Below, piece by piece: positions 7,864-16,349 of a stretch of DNA of 40,767 nucleotides (its first letter is position 1; each line of letters begins with the position of its first letter). Made by a program: the position numbers and the translations under genes. The notes beneath the pieces are model-generated. The model ran no database searches. It was not told where the DNA came from and worked only from the letters and a program-made list of their open reading frames with translations. Source of the stretch: Alphaproteobacteria bacterium (GTDB lineage: Bacteria; Pseudomonadota; Alphaproteobacteria; UBA2136; JAPPOO01); contig JAPPOO010000007.1 in assembly GCA_028817875.1 (NCBI GenBank), positions 1 through 40,767 on the forward strand. The letters run 5' to 3'.

Positions 7864-9351
7864 TTGAGCGATTTTGCCCGTACCATTGAAGAATTCAGCG
7901 GTGATTACCGCTACGGCTTTGTAACTGATATCGAAGCCGAGCGAGCCCCAGAAGGGTTAAATGAAGACACCGTTAAATTTATTTCTGCCAAAAAAGACGA
8001 CCCTAAATGGCTACTGGAATGGCGCCTTAAGGCATTCAAAACATGGCAACGGATGGAACAAGACGGTATGCCAGATTGGGCAAAGCTAAATATTGAACCT
8101 ATTGATTACCAAAGCATTTCTTACTATGCCGCCCCCAAAGGAACAGATGGCCCCAAAACACTGGAAGACGTTGACCCTGAACTACTTCGTACCTACGAAA
8201 AACTAGGCATCCCCCTATTTGAGCAAGAAATTTTAGCAGGCGTACAAGAGAAAAAAGCAACACCAGAACGTAAAAATATCGCCATCGATGCTGTATTTGA
8301 CAGCGTGTCAGTAGCAACAACATTTAAAGAAGAACTTGCTAAAGCAGGAGTCATTTTTTGTTCAATCTCAGAGGCCGTCAAAGAACACCCCGAACTAGTA
8401 CAAAAATACCTAGGTAGCGTTGTACCAGCAGGAGATAATTTCTTCTCCGCACTCAATAGCGCCGTTTTCTCTGATGGTTCATTTGTTTATATACCGGAAG
8501 GCGTCACCTGCCCCATGGAACTTTCCACTTATTTCCGTATTAACGAACAAAATACAGGGCAATTCGAACGAACGCTCATCATTGCCGACAAAAATAGCTA
8601 TGTCAGTTACTTGGAAGGCTGTACTGCCCCCATGAGGGATGAAAACCAACTCCATGCCGCTGTGGTGGAACTTATTGCACTAGAGGGTGCCGAAATTAAA
8701 TATTCAACCGTACAAAACTGGTACCCGGGCGATAAAGACGGCAAAGGCGGTATCTACAACTTCGTAACTAAACGCGGCGCTTGCCGTGGTGCTAACAGCA
8801 AAATCAGTTGGACACAAGTAGAAACAGGCAGTTCCATCACATGGAAATACCCCAGTTGCATTTTAGAAGGTGACAACAGCGTGGGTGAATTCTACAGCGT
8901 CGCCCTCACCCGTATGAAACAACAGGCAGATACGGGCACAAAAATGATTCACCTCGGTAAAAACACAAAAAGCGTTATTATCAGTAAAGGTATTTCAGCC
9001 GACCAAGGACAAAACACTTACCGCGGGCTTGTCAAAGTAAATCCAAAAGCCAGCGGCGCCCGTAACTATACCCAATGCGACAGCCTACTCATCGGAGACC
9101 AATGCGGCGCTCACACAGAGCCATACATTAACATCAAAAACCCCACCGCACAGGTAGAACACGAAGCAACCACTAGTAAAATTTCGGATGACCAATTATT
9201 TTACTGCCAACAACGTGGCCTTTCTATGGAAGACAGCGTCAGCATGATTGTAAATGGTTTTGCAAAAGAAGTTTTACAACAGCTCCCTATGGAATTTGCC
9301 GTAGAAGCACAAAAACTCCTCGGCATCAGTTTGGAAGGCTCTGTCGGCTAA
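7864..9351 (+). CDS. sufB: Fe-S cluster assembly scaffold subunit SufB
   Basis: The core scaffold subunit of the SufBC2D complex, on which Fe-S clusters are built. The 495-aa product matches SufB along its length: [27 protein letters not shown]-type start (only part quoted), the conserved YLEGCTAP with its Cys, QNWYPGD, the [13 protein letters not shown] region, and the C-terminal [10 protein letters not shown] and GFAKEVL. It starts with TTG: a stop (TAG) lies immediately upstream in frame, the N-terminus fits the family, and AGGA is about 10 bases upstream. A tiny upstream ORF ends across this start codon. It is the first gene of the SUF cluster, but separated from sufC by a terminator and two antisense genes. 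Confidence 0.96.
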   Translation: MSDFARTIEEFSGDYRYGFVTDIEAERAPEGLNEDTVKFISAKKDDPKWLLEWRLKAFKTWQRMEQDGMPDWAKLNIEPIDYQSISYYAAPKGTDGPKTLEDVDPELLRTYEKLGIPLFEQEILAGVQEKKATPERKNIAIDAVFDSVSVATTFKEELAKAGVIFCSISEAVKEHPELVQKYLGSVVPAGDNFFSALNSAVFSDGSFVYIPEGVTCPMELSTYFRINEQNTGQFERTLIIADKNSYVSYLEGCTAPMRDENQLHAAVVELIALEGAEIKYSTVQNWYPGDKDGKGGIYNFVTKRGACRGANSKISWTQVETGSSITWKYPSCILEGDNSVGEFYSVALTRMKQQADTGTKMIHLGKNTKSVIISKGISADQGQNTYRGLVKVNPKASGARNYTQCDSLLIGDQCGAHTEPYINIKNPTAQVEHEATTSKISDDQLFYCQQRGLSMEDSVSMIVNGFAKEVLQQLPMEFAVEAQKLLGISLEGSVG

Positions 9352-9382
9352 TGGTTGCACATGCCCTTCCCTTCAACGTAGA

Positions 9383-9417
9383 AAAACCCCGCCGCAGTCA
9401 CCTGCATTGGGGGTTTT
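9383..9417. terminator. Bidirectional terminator after sufB
   Basis: AAAACCCC (9383-9390) pairs with GGGGGTTTT (9409-9417) around a GC-rich loop, giving A/T-flanked stems usable on both strands. It lies between the sufB stop and the 3' end of the opposing 79-aa gene, so it can end both transcripts. Confidence 0.7.
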
Positions 9418-9442
9418 CCGATAGTTATATTACTTCTGCAGA

Positions 9443-9682
9443 TTATGTAACATTTGGGCTATGTACTCTGCGTATAGCTCGTTTACCGTTATGCACACGC
9501 CTATCTTTTTTGGATTTACGAAATCCCTTGGCAAGCGGATCATCAAAACGAACTTTTGCCTGTTCCCTACAAAAAAGAGTTTCCCCCCAGTTAGAAGGTT
9601 TGTCATCAAATCTTAGCACAAATACGGAAGTGCTAGTTCTATCTAGCTCCCCAATAATTGCATCCATACGGTCTGTATTCAT
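9443..9682 (-). CDS. Hypothetical small protein, 79 aa, antisense within the suf cluster
   Basis: Not recognised. It has a normal mixture of charged and hydrophobic residues, with an N-terminal MDAIIGELDRTSTSVFVLRF that looks like a strand/helix unit, one NWG motif, and a strongly basic C-terminal third (Lys/Arg/His) suggesting nucleic-acid contact. AGAGGG lies about 11 bases before the ATG and the terminator at 9383-9417 follows it. The overlapping plus-strand reading frame is Ser/Leu-rich and charge-poor, as expected of an antisense shadow, so the minus-strand gene is preferred. It lies between sufB and sufC in the opposite direction. Confidence 0.6.
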   Translation of the reverse strand: MNTDRMDAIIGELDRTSTSVFVLRFDDKPSNWGETLFCREQAKVRFDDPLAKGFRKSKKDRRVHNGKRAIRRVHSPNVT

Positions 9683-9782
9683 AATGAATATTCCCTCTTC
9701 AGTGTCAAAATTAAGAAAACGTTGTGATTACCCCCTAACTAAGGCCTTTTTCACACAATTACAAGAGGTAGAGGTATTAGCC

Positions 9783-9818
9783 AATAAAAAATACAGCCCT
9801 GTTCTACCAACAAGGCTG
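9783..9818 (-). terminator. Terminator after the 68-aa gene
   Basis: On the minus strand a 10-base-pair stem (CAGCCTTGTT with GAACAGGGCTG, one G-T pair) is followed by TATTTTTTATT. It lies downstream of the 68-aa gene and upstream of the 79-aa gene, so each small gene appears to be its own transcription unit. Confidence 0.75.
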
Positions 9819-9847
9819 CAATCATATACGTTACAAAATATAAGCAC

Positions 9848-10054
9848 TTACTGCCGTTTACCAATTTTCTTTAAGTACTTAGTCTTCGAACTTGCTATGG
9901 GTTTTCTACCCTCCGTACACCAGTTAATCAACGGGCGAAACAAGCGTGTACGCTCTTGTTCTAGCATTTCAGCAATTTTAGGCTGCAACACGCCACCAAT
10001 AACAACTTTTATTTTTCCTTTAGGGGGGTTAAAGGGATTTCTTTCTCCTGCCAT
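9848..10054 (-). CDS. Hypothetical small basic protein, 68 aa, antisense within the suf cluster
   Basis: Not recognised. A Pro/Gly start (GERNPFNPPKGK) leads into a hydrophobic strand (IKVVIGGVL), a charged helix (KIAEMLEQERTRLFRPLI) and a basic C-terminal tail with nine Lys/Arg in its last twenty residues. AGGGAG six bases before the ATG is a strong ribosome binding site, and its own terminator follows. No signal peptide, so probably cytoplasmic and perhaps RNA- or DNA-binding (inference). It diverges from sufC with only about 60 bases between the starts. Confidence 0.65.
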   Translation of the reverse strand: MAGERNPFNPPKGKIKVVIGGVLQPKIAEMLEQERTRLFRPLINWCTEGRKPIASSKTKYLKKIGKRQ

Positions 10055-10115
10055 AGGAAACTCCCTAATTTAAGATAATTAAGATGAATTTAATGTAAAC
10101 TGAACTAAAGGTATA

Positions 10116-10886
10116 ATGGGAAACGGTATGTTAAAAATAGAAAACCTACAAGCAAAAGTTGCCGAAGATGCTGGCGACAAAACCATTTTAAACGGCATTA
10201 ACCTCACCGTCCAAGCGGGGGAAGTACACGCCATCATGGGGCCAAACGGTGCAGGTAAATCCACCTTGGCGCACGTTCTATCAGGTAAACCGGGGTACGA
10301 AGCAACCAACGGCACCGCCACACTAGATGGCCAAAATTTGTTAGACATGGAAGAGCCCGACGAGCGCGCCCATTCAGGCTTGTTCTTAGCTTTCCAATAC
10401 CCTGTTGAACTACCGGGGGTCAACGCTGCCCAGTTTTTAAGAACAGCCCTTAATGCCCACCGTACCGCCCGCGGTGAAGAAGAACTCAACGGTGCAGACT
10501 TCCTACGCCTAGCCCGCGCCAAAATGGCAGACCTAAAAATGGACGACGCTTTTCTAAAACGTGCTGTCAACAGCGGCTTTTCAGGTGGAGAGAAAAAACG
10601 GTTTGAAATTCTTCAAATGGCTTTATTAGAACCTAAACTCGCAGTGTTGGATGAAACAGACAGCGGTTTGGATATCGATGCCCTCAAAATTGTTGCCAAT
10701 GGCGTCAACGCAATGCGACAAGACGACCGCGGATTCATCGTCATCACCCACTACCAACGCCTGTTGGATTATATCCAACCTGACTACGTCCACATTTTGG
10801 CTAACGGTAAAATCGTCAAATCAGGCGGAGCAGAACTCGCTAAGCAGCTAGAGGCTGAAGGTTATGATAAAGTGATGGCTGCCTAA
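10116..10886 (+). CDS. sufC: Fe-S assembly ATPase SufC
   Basis: The ABC-type ATPase of SufBC2D that drives remodelling of SufB-SufD during cluster assembly. Seen: Walker A GPNGAGKST, Q-loop AFQYPVELPGV, signature FSGGEKKR, Walker B LAVLDETDSGLD with the SufC-typical SGLD, and the H-loop VITHYQRLL. It is 256 aa from the ATG at 10116, which has AAAGG four bases upstream. The ATG at 10128 (MLKIENL) matches the family start and would be nearly leaderless, because TATAAT lies at 10112-10117. The start is therefore uncertain by four codons. It begins the co-directional block sufC-D-S-T, and its stop overlaps the sufD start (TAATG). Confidence 0.96.
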   Translation: MGNGMLKIENLQAKVAEDAGDKTILNGINLTVQAGEVHAIMGPNGAGKSTLAHVLSGKPGYEATNGTATLDGQNLLDMEEPDERAHSGLFLAFQYPVELPGVNAAQFLRTALNAHRTARGEEELNGADFLRLARAKMADLKMDDAFLKRAVNSGFSGGEKKRFEILQMALLEPKLAVLDETDSGLDIDALKIVANGVNAMRQDDRGFIVITHYQRLLDYIQPDYVHILANGKIVKSGGAELAKQLEAEGYDKVMAA

Positions 10887-11827
10887 TGACTGACTTAAAC
10901 CACCAACTTACCGAAGCTTTCCCTCCTCCTGCTACACGGGCAGAGAAAGAACACTGGGTATTCACCAAGCCCCAAACCTTCACCCGCAGTGCTATTACAC
11001 AAACAGCTGATTTGGATTACAGCAATGCCGAAACATGGGAGCACACCCTGCAACCCGCCACATGGCACCAAGGGCAGCACGCTTTAACTCTTGAAAGCAA
11101 CGAACAACGTACTCTAGTAGAGTTCATCATAGGCGATGCTCCAGAAGCCTTGCTGACAGATACACTTGATATCTCCCTACAACAAGGCAGTACCTTACGG
11201 CACATCCGCCTCCACGCCGGCACACAGCACCAACAGAGACGGATTGTAAATGTCACTGCCGATGAAAACGCCACATATCAGCAATTCACACTCACAGTCG
11301 GAGGTACCCTCTCCCGCACGGAAACACTTGTTGACCTCATTGGTGAAAAAGCCCATGCGGAAGTCGTCAGCCTTAACCTCCTCCAAGGCGAAGAAAAAGC
11401 CGATACCCTCAACCACACGCATTTCAAGGCCCCTAGCTGCACGGCAGATATCCGCCAACGAAACGTCGTCGCAGATGCCGCGCACGCAGTATTCCAAGGG
11501 AAATTCCATGTAGACCAAATTGCCCAACAGACAGACGCCTACATGCTCTGCCAAAATATTTTATTAGGAGAAAAAGCCTGCGCCAGCCACAAACCTGAAC
11601 TGGAAATTTACGCAGACGATGTTAAATGCAGCCACGGCGCAACCACAGGCACATTAGATGAAGCCCACCTATTTTACCTGCAAGCACGCGGCATCCCTAA
11701 AGCGCAAGCTAAGCAAATGCTCATAGCAGCTCAAGTGCATGATTTAATTGATAACTTGCCAGACGCCATCACAGCAAGAGCTTTAGCACTCACTGAAAAA
11801 TGGCTAAAAGGTGTCAGCCATGCTTAG
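10886..11827 (+). CDS. sufD: Fe-S assembly scaffold subunit SufD
   Basis: SufB-like beta-helix partner in SufBC2D. The C-terminal half carries the family signature: KFHVDQIAQQTDAY, the downstream LEIYADDVKCSHGATTG with the conserved Cys-Ser-His, and LFYLQARGIPKAQAKQML. At 313 aa it is short compared with the roughly 420 aa of E. coli SufD; the N-terminal helical part is reduced, as in several alphaproteobacteria. The start overlaps the sufC stop by one base and the stop overlaps sufS, indicating translational coupling. Confidence 0.93.
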   Translation: MTDLNHQLTEAFPPPATRAEKEHWVFTKPQTFTRSAITQTADLDYSNAETWEHTLQPATWHQGQHALTLESNEQRTLVEFIIGDAPEALLTDTLDISLQQGSTLRHIRLHAGTQHQQRRIVNVTADENATYQQFTLTVGGTLSRTETLVDLIGEKAHAEVVSLNLLQGEEKADTLNHTHFKAPSCTADIRQRNVVADAAHAVFQGKFHVDQIAQQTDAYMLCQNILLGEKACASHKPELEIYADDVKCSHGATTGTLDEAHLFYLQARGIPKAQAKQMLIAAQVHDLIDNLPDAITARALALTEKWLKGVSHA

Positions 11828-13043
11828 TGTACAAAACGCCCGCAGCTTGTTCCCACTATTCAAAGCTCAGCCGGATTTAGCATTTCTAGATAGTGCTGCC
11901 AGTGCTCAAAAAGCCCAAGCTGTGTTAGATGCTATGGACGAATTCCAAAAGCACGACTACGCCAACATTCACCGCGGTCTGTACGGGCTCAGCCAACGCG
12001 CTACCCAAGCTTATGAAGACGCACGCGCAACCGTCGCCAGCTTCATAAATGCACCAACAACCGACAGCATTATTTTTACCCGCAACACGACAGAGGCTAT
12101 TAACCTCGTGGCTCAAACGTGGGTAAAGCAAAACCTGCAAAAAGGCGATGCCATTCTACTCACAGTGCTAGAGCACCATGCCAACATCGTCCCATGGCAA
12201 ATGCTAGCGCAAGAAAAGGGGCTAGACATCATTGTTGCAGATTGCTGCGATGACGGAAGTTTGCCGCTGGAAAACATCCAAAAAGCATGGCAACCAAACG
12301 TAAAATTTGTGGCCTGCACCCATATGAGCAACGCTCTCGGCACCATTTTACCCGCCCAAGAAATTACAAAATACGCTCACCAAAATGGTGCTAAAATTTT
12401 GCTAGACGGCAGTCAAACTGTTGTCCATAGCTCTGTTGATGTACAAGCCCTCAATGCAGATTTTTACGCGTTCACAGGCCACAAACTTTACGGCCCAACA
12501 GGCATTGGCGCATTATACGTAAAACCCGAATTACTGGAAAACATGCCTCCTTACCAAGGCGGTGGCGATATGATTGAAACCGTCACCCTCCCCATGGGCA
12601 CAACCTACGCCCCCGCTCCTGCACGGTTTGAAGCAGGCACACCCAACATTGTAGGCGCCGTAGGGCTTGCAGCAGCCATCAAATTCATCCAACAGTTCGA
12701 TACAACGGAAATCCAACAACACGAAGCCACATTAGCCAATACCGCTATCGAAAAACTTCAAACACTGGGCAGCATTACCATACACGGCTTGGCTGAACCA
12801 CGCGCCAGCATCGTCAGCTTTACGGTAGATGGCGCCCACCCGCACGATATCGCCACAATTCTAGATGAATGTAACGTCGCCGTCCGCACTGGTCACCATT
12901 GCGCCATGCCCCTTATGGAAAGGCTCGGCATCACAGGAACCATCCGCGCCAGCTTTGCCATCTACAACACCTTGCAAGATGTTGAAAAACTGGTAAATGG
13001 CGTTAAACAAGCTCAAAAACTACTTCTGCCAAAGGTAAGTTAA
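11820..13043 (+). CDS. sufS: Cysteine desulfurase SufS (group II)
   Basis: A PLP enzyme that removes sulfur from cysteine and passes it to the SUF scaffold. Seen: FLDSAASAQK at the N-terminus, RNTTEAINLVA, EHHANIVPWQ, the PLP lysine in TGHKLYGPTG, GGGDMI, and the catalytic Cys in VRTGHHCAMP. These mark the SufS/CsdA class. The ATG at 11820 is chosen over the GTG at 11811 because AAAGGTG lies at good spacing and the family starts near there; it overlaps the end of sufD by eight bases. The length of 407 aa is normal. No sufE/sufU gene is seen nearby, so its sulfur acceptor is elsewhere. Confidence 0.96.
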   Translation: MLSVQNARSLFPLFKAQPDLAFLDSAASAQKAQAVLDAMDEFQKHDYANIHRGLYGLSQRATQAYEDARATVASFINAPTTDSIIFTRNTTEAINLVAQTWVKQNLQKGDAILLTVLEHHANIVPWQMLAQEKGLDIIVADCCDDGSLPLENIQKAWQPNVKFVACTHMSNALGTILPAQEITKYAHQNGAKILLDGSQTVVHSSVDVQALNADFYAFTGHKLYGPTGIGALYVKPELLENMPPYQGGGDMIETVTLPMGTTYAPAPARFEAGTPNIVGAVGLAAAIKFIQQFDTTEIQQHEATLANTAIEKLQTLGSITIHGLAEPRASIVSFTVDGAHPHDIATILDECNVAVRTGHHCAMPLMERLGITGTIRASFAIYNTLQDVEKLVNGVKQAQKLLLPKVS

Positions 13044-13408
13044 TGGCTAAAGTACAAATTCAAACCACCCCAGAAATTGCGCAAGATACAGGCCTGCTAC
13101 CTGTAGACGCCTCATTAAAAGAGCGAGTCATTCACGCCCTCCAAAATGTGTACGACCCCGAACTACCCGTAAATGTGTATGACCTCGGTTTAATTTATGA
13201 AGTAGCAATAAACGGTAACCATGTCGCTATTGAAATGACATTAACAGCACCCAACTGTCCTGTGGCGGATCAAATTCCAAAAGACGTCGAAATAGCCGTA
13301 CGCGCTGTTAACGGTGTGCATGACGTCACAGTCTCCCTTGTGTGGGAACCAAAATGGACAAAAGACCGCATGAGCGATGCCGCTAAAGTTGAACTAGGTT
13401 GGTTTTAA
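13043..13408 (+). CDS. sufT: SUF-linked MIP18/DUF59 protein SufT
   Basis: A DUF59 (MIP18-like) protein involved in Fe-S maturation. Seen: the helix ERVIHALQNVYDPELPVN with the DPE motif, VYDLGLIYEV, and TLTAPNCPVAD with the conserved Cys, then VSLVWEPKWTKDRMS at the end, all characteristic of SUF-associated members. It is 121 aa. The start overlaps the sufS stop (TAATG). Roles assigned to SufT-like proteins are in carrier or maturation steps; direct function here is inferred from family and context. Confidence 0.92.
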   Translation: MAKVQIQTTPEIAQDTGLLPVDASLKERVIHALQNVYDPELPVNVYDLGLIYEVAINGNHVAIEMTLTAPNCPVADQIPKDVEIAVRAVNGVHDVTVSLVWEPKWTKDRMSDAAKVELGWF

Positions 13409-13419
13409 GGAGGTATATT

Positions 13420-13986
13420 ATGAAGGGCGTTATTTTACATGACAGCATTGGCCACCCGTTTGAAAATTGGTTTCCTTGGTTAGCCAAACGCCTAACCGAT
13501 GAAGGCTGGACTTTTAGAGTCCCCCAGTTCCCAACACCAGAAGGACAAAACAAGGATAACTGGCTAAAACATATGGACGAGCAAGTCGGTTCTTTCATTG
13601 ATGAAGAAACCGTCCTCATTGGCCACAGCGGTGGTGCTTTGTTACTATTAAACTATCTAAATATCACGCAACAAAAACTAGCTGGAAGCGTTTTTGTCAG
13701 CACACCTTTTGGCCCATCTAACGTTCAGGAGTTTGCTCACTTAGATACAACATTCTTAGAAACCGACTTCAACTGGGAGCACATCCAAAAACAAGCCGGA
13801 AAAATAGCCCTCTTCCACGGCGATGATGACCCTGTCGCACCTGTTCAGCAATCTTACGATGTATCTAAGCACCTCGGTACCGATGTAACAATCGTCACAA
13901 ACGGTGGCCACCTCAACAGCCGAGCAGGGTACGACACCTTTCCGCAGCTTTACGGATGGATTAAAAAGAACTTCAATAATGAATAA
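13420..13986 (+). CDS. RBBP9/YdeN-type serine hydrolase in the suf operon
   Basis: A small alpha/beta-hydrolase of 188 aa. Seen: nucleophile elbow GHSGG (Ser), the acid in FHGDDDPV (Asp) and the base in GGHLN (His), in the order expected of the RBBP9/YdeN family; the N-terminal strand VILHDSIGHPFENW also fits. It starts at the ATG with a perfect AAGGAGG at 13406-13412, which rules out the upstream in-frame TTG. It lies 11 bases after sufT, and its end overlaps the A-type carrier start, so it is co-transcribed with SUF genes. The substrate is unknown and a role in Fe-S assembly is not established for this family. Confidence 0.88.
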   Translation: MKGVILHDSIGHPFENWFPWLAKRLTDEGWTFRVPQFPTPEGQNKDNWLKHMDEQVGSFIDEETVLIGHSGGALLLLNYLNITQQKLAGSVFVSTPFGPSNVQEFAHLDTTFLETDFNWEHIQKQAGKIALFHGDDDPVAPVQQSYDVSKHLGTDVTIVTNGGHLNSRAGYDTFPQLYGWIKKNFNNE

Positions 13987-14314
13987 AGCTCCCCTCACTC
14001 TGACCTCCGCAGCCGTCGCACGCATTCAAGAGCTTATAGCCAAAGAGCCTGATATATTGGGCTTGCGCATCGGTGTAACCACCAAAGGATGCAGCGGCTT
14101 TGTACATACGCTGGATTACGCCAAAACAGTTGATGAAACCGATACCCGTATCGACCAAGATGGCGTCACTGTGTTCATTACATCACAGGCCCTTCCCGTT
14201 ATATTCGGCACAGAAATGGACTGGGTAACGGAAGAGTTAGAGCAACGTTTCACATTCAAAAACCCCAATGCCAAAGGTACTTGCGGTTGTGGCGAAAGTT
14301 TTCACATAAATTAA
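13979..14314 (+). CDS. sufA: A-type Fe-S carrier protein (SufA/IscA/HesB family)
   Basis: Carries Fe-S clusters from the scaffold to apo-proteins. The three cluster-binding cysteines are present: TKGCSGF and the C-terminal GTCGCGESF. The 111 aa core begins LTLTSAAVARIQEL as in the family. The ATG at 13979 lies inside the end of the hydrolase gene (8-base overlap, different frame). SufA versus IscA/ErpA cannot be settled by sequence alone; the SUF context favours SufA. It closes the cluster. Confidence 0.93.
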   Translation: MNKAPLTLTSAAVARIQELIAKEPDILGLRIGVTTKGCSGFVHTLDYAKTVDETDTRIDQDGVTVFITSQALPVIFGTEMDWVTEELEQRFTFKNPNAKGTCGCGESFHIN

Positions 14315-14433
14315 CCTCGCGCAGCACTTTTTTTCCTAAAATTGTGCATAAATAGCGTTTGATTTCACCTTTTTTCTCCGTTATACACCTCAAACTTTTC
14401 GCGTTTATTCAACTGCAAAGGACATGGAAAACC

Positions 14434-14757
14434 ATGCAAAATCTAAAAACTAACGAACCTATACGCTGTAAAGGTAAAACACTCATCAATGGGGAAACAA
14501 TACCCACGAACATAGTTATTTTTGTGGAGCGTGACGGTGATAACCTCACTTTCACATCCAAAAGAAAAAACACACCAGTCCACCAGCTGATTTACAACGA
14601 GGTCGAAGCTGCTATTGCCGCAGCTAACTTCCTTGGAAGTAAAAAAGTAGACCTTAAAATTGGACAACACACTGTAAACTTTAATCTAAATGACTTCAGA
14701 CAAATCTGCCCAGAAGTTTTCAATAAAGAACGCAGGTCTGGAAAAATACTTATATAA
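14434..14757 (+). CDS. Hypothetical protein, 107 aa
   Basis: Not recognised. The ATG at 14434 is chosen, with AAAGGA about 11 bases upstream; an in-frame TTG at 14359 would add a Phe-rich leader without a binding site. The sequence suggests a small beta-rich domain with alternating strands (IRCKGKTLINGE, NIVIFVERDGDNLTFTS), then a helix (EVEAAIAAANFLGS), another strand pair (KVDLKIGQHTVNFNL) and a basic tail. No signal peptide or cysteine pairs. It stands after sufA with a strong terminator of its own. Confidence 0.6.
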   Translation: MQNLKTNEPIRCKGKTLINGETIPTNIVIFVERDGDNLTFTSKRKNTPVHQLIYNEVEAAIAAANFLGSKKVDLKIGQHTVNFNLNDFRQICPEVFNKERRSGKILI

Positions 14758-14776
14758 AAAATTATCGCGAAAAATT

Positions 14777-14816
14777 GCGGGGACTGTAACCAAGTACAGT
14801 TCCCGCTAAATTTTTT
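14777..14816. terminator. Strong bidirectional terminator between the 107-aa gene and rimM
   Basis: A 12-base-pair stem (GCGGGGACTGTA with TACAGTTCCCGC, 14777-14806) has a 6-base loop and is followed by TAAATTTTTT on the plus strand; on the minus strand it is followed by AATTTTTCG. It separates convergent genes. Confidence 0.85.
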
Positions 14817-14821
14817 GGTTT

Positions 14822-15352
14822 TTACAGGTTCACAAACTGTTCAGCTTCAACAGCCAAAACTATAACGTTACGAGAAATATTAGTGCTAACCACAAACTCA
14901 TCTACATAAGGAACAAGAACAACAGAGCCTTCTTTTGTCTGGATTTCCAACACCTCATGGGCACCGTTATGGAAAATTTCGATAACTTCACCTAAAACGT
15001 CTCCATTTTCATATTGAGCAGTTAAACCAATAAAATCAACGTACAAAATATCGTGATTATCAGAATTAGGCAGCGCTTCCCGTGTAATAAATAAGGCCGT
15101 GCCCTTTAACGCTTCCGATGCATTACGATCATCCACGCCTTCTATCTTGGCTATGATACTTCCCTTAGCACCACTACGAACATTTTTGAGTGAGAATTTT
15201 TGATCATCCTGCGTCGTTAAACAACCATAACATCCAACGTCAACAGGATCATCGGTGAAAGATTTAAGCTTAACTTCACCTTTAATGCCATGGGCGCCAG
15301 TAACGACGCCCAAGCAAATATAGCCTTCTTTAGCTGGCAGCTTGTTCTGCAT
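14822..15352 (-). CDS. rimM: 16S rRNA processing protein RimM
   Basis: Assembly factor for the 30S head that binds uS19. The N-terminal barrel begins [26 protein letters not shown]-like (the [11 protein letters not shown] core is diagnostic) and the C-terminal PRC barrel ends with VPYVDEFV. Start at 15352 ([10 protein letters not shown]), inside the end of rpsP in another frame with a 23-base overlap; a longer frame exists only because it runs through rpsP. It is 176 aa. rpsP-rimM pairing is standard, but trmD and rplS, which usually follow, are absent here. Confidence 0.92.
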   Translation of the reverse strand: MQNKLPAKEGYICLGVVTGAHGIKGEVKLKSFTDDPVDVGCYGCLTTQDDQKFSLKNVRSGAKGSIIAKIEGVDDRNASEALKGTALFITREALPNSDNHDILYVDFIGLTAQYENGDVLGEVIEIFHNGAHEVLEIQTKEGSVVLVPYVDEFVVSTNISRNVIVLAVEAEQFVNL

Positions 15353-15800
15353 TTTCAGCAGGTGCTTCTTCAGATGCAGCGGCTTCCTCGGCAGCTTTTG
15401 CTTCTGCCGCAGCAGCAGCTTCTTCAGCGGCCTTAGCTTCGGCAGCTGCTTTTTCTTCAGCTTCCTTCGCCTTACGCTTGGCTTCCAACTCATCTTTCTT
15501 CAGTTCAATACGAGCATTTTTACGCTTAGTAAATGCATCACGGATAGACTGTGGCCCTTGGTTTGTTTCAACCAACAACTTAGCAACAGCATCATTAGTT
15601 TGTGCACCAACACTGTGCCAATAGTTCAGGCGGTCTTCTTTAATGTGGAAAGCAATTTCACCTTCTTTAGCCATAGGGTTGTAGTAACCCAAACGCTCAA
15701 TAAAACGGCCATCACGTGGACTACGGGCATCAGCAGCAACAATATGGTAAAATGGCAATTTCTTACGTCCACCACGGGACAAACGAATTTTAACGGACAT
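15330..15800 (-). CDS. rpsP: Small ribosomal subunit protein bS16 with long C-terminal tail
   Basis: 30S subunit protein. The first 80 residues are the conserved core ([21 protein letters not shown], only the diagnostic start quoted in part, plus [13 protein letters not shown]). From about residue 95 the protein changes to a highly charged Lys/Glu stretch and then an Ala/Glu repeat tail (EAKAAEE units), giving 156 aa instead of about 80. Long S16 tails of this kind are known in alphaproteobacteria and are probably disordered or helical. A strong promoter lies at 15924-15952 with a leader of about 115 bases. It overlaps rimM by 23 bases. Confidence 0.95.
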   Translation of the reverse strand: MSVKIRLSRGGRKKLPFYHIVAADARSPRDGRFIERLGYYNPMAKEGEIAFHIKEDRLNYWHSVGAQTNDAVAKLLVETNQGPQSIRDAFTKRKNARIELKKDELEAKRKAKEAEEKAAAEAKAAEEAAAAAEAKAAEEAAASEEAPAENAEQAAS

Positions 15801-15923
15801 CTCAAATCTCTCTCTTTAACGTCACCATGTAAAACTGGTAACTTCCGTTATCACGGCCTAACCAAAACCATTTTTAGCTAGGGGGTACGGGTCGTAACTG
15901 ACGCCACAAGCCGTACAAGGGCA

Positions 15924-15952
15924 TATATAAGCATTTTTCAGCAACAGGTCAA
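15924..15952 (-). promoter_or_regulatory. Predicted strong promoter for rpsP-rimM
   Basis: On the minus strand TTGACC (-35) and TATATA (-10) are separated by 17 bases. The 115-base leader before rpsP is GC-rich in its first half and could fold; no known leader motif was recognised. Confidence 0.6.
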
Positions 15953-16044
15953 GCCATTTTAAGTATACAAAACATCTTTTTTACCAGTATACTACCAAAG
16001 AAATTCCAATATAACGTTTCTACATTCACAAGAGGACAGCCAAG

Positions 16045-16299
16045 ATGAATGAAACGGACAAAACTCACGTCAGTCTCCCCATCCAATTTGAACAAGCTGA
16101 TGGCTTTACTATCGTTACTTTTCGTAAAAAATCTTATTTTTTAGAAGAATTTATCCAAATTCACTCTCGACACCAACAAACAGTAAATTTTCTAAATGCA
16201 GTTGTAAGTGCAACTTGGTTTTTCTTCCAAAAATACAATATAAAAGCACCAGAATGGTTCAAAGAAAGATTCCCCTCTCACTCCCAAACTACACACTAA
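16045..16299 (+). CDS. Hypothetical small protein, 84 aa
   Basis: Not recognised. AGAGGA eight bases before the ATG supports the start. The N-terminal half reads as two beta strands (GFTIVTFRKKSYF), then a helix with a hydrophobic face (NFLNAVVSATWFFFQKYN) and an ending KAPEWFKERF rich in aromatics. The hydrophobic stretch is short and lacks a following charge pattern, so a membrane segment is possible but not certain. It is a lone gene with its own perfect terminator between divergent rpsP and convergent ffh. Confidence 0.65.
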   Translation: MNETDKTHVSLPIQFEQADGFTIVTFRKKSYFLEEFIQIHSRHQQTVNFLNAVVSATWFFFQKYNIKAPEWFKERFPSHSQTTH

Positions 16300-16304
16300 T
16301 CCCG

Positions 16305-16338
16305 AAAATAAGCACTGCTCCAACGCAGTGCTTATTTT
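16305..16338. terminator. Bidirectional terminator between the 84-aa gene and ffh
   Basis: AATAAGCACTGC pairs perfectly with GCAGTGCTTATT around a six-base loop, followed by T runs in both directions. Confidence 0.9.
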
Positions 16339-16349
16339 TATTTCAAACA

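Noticed and set aside
9351-10073. A 240-codon plus-strand frame starting in the sufB stop codon
   Set aside because: It is Ser/Leu-rich and charge-poor, contains the sufB terminator, and runs antisense to two small genes with good ribosome binding sites and terminators.
14359-14433. Upstream TTG extension of the 107-aa gene
   Set aside because: The extension lacks a ribosome binding site and is a Phe-rich leader, whereas the ATG at 14434 has AAAGGA upstream.
15342-15881. A Phe/Ser/Cys-rich plus-strand frame antisense to rpsP
   Set aside because: It arises from the Ala/Lys/Glu-rich tail of bS16 read in reverse.
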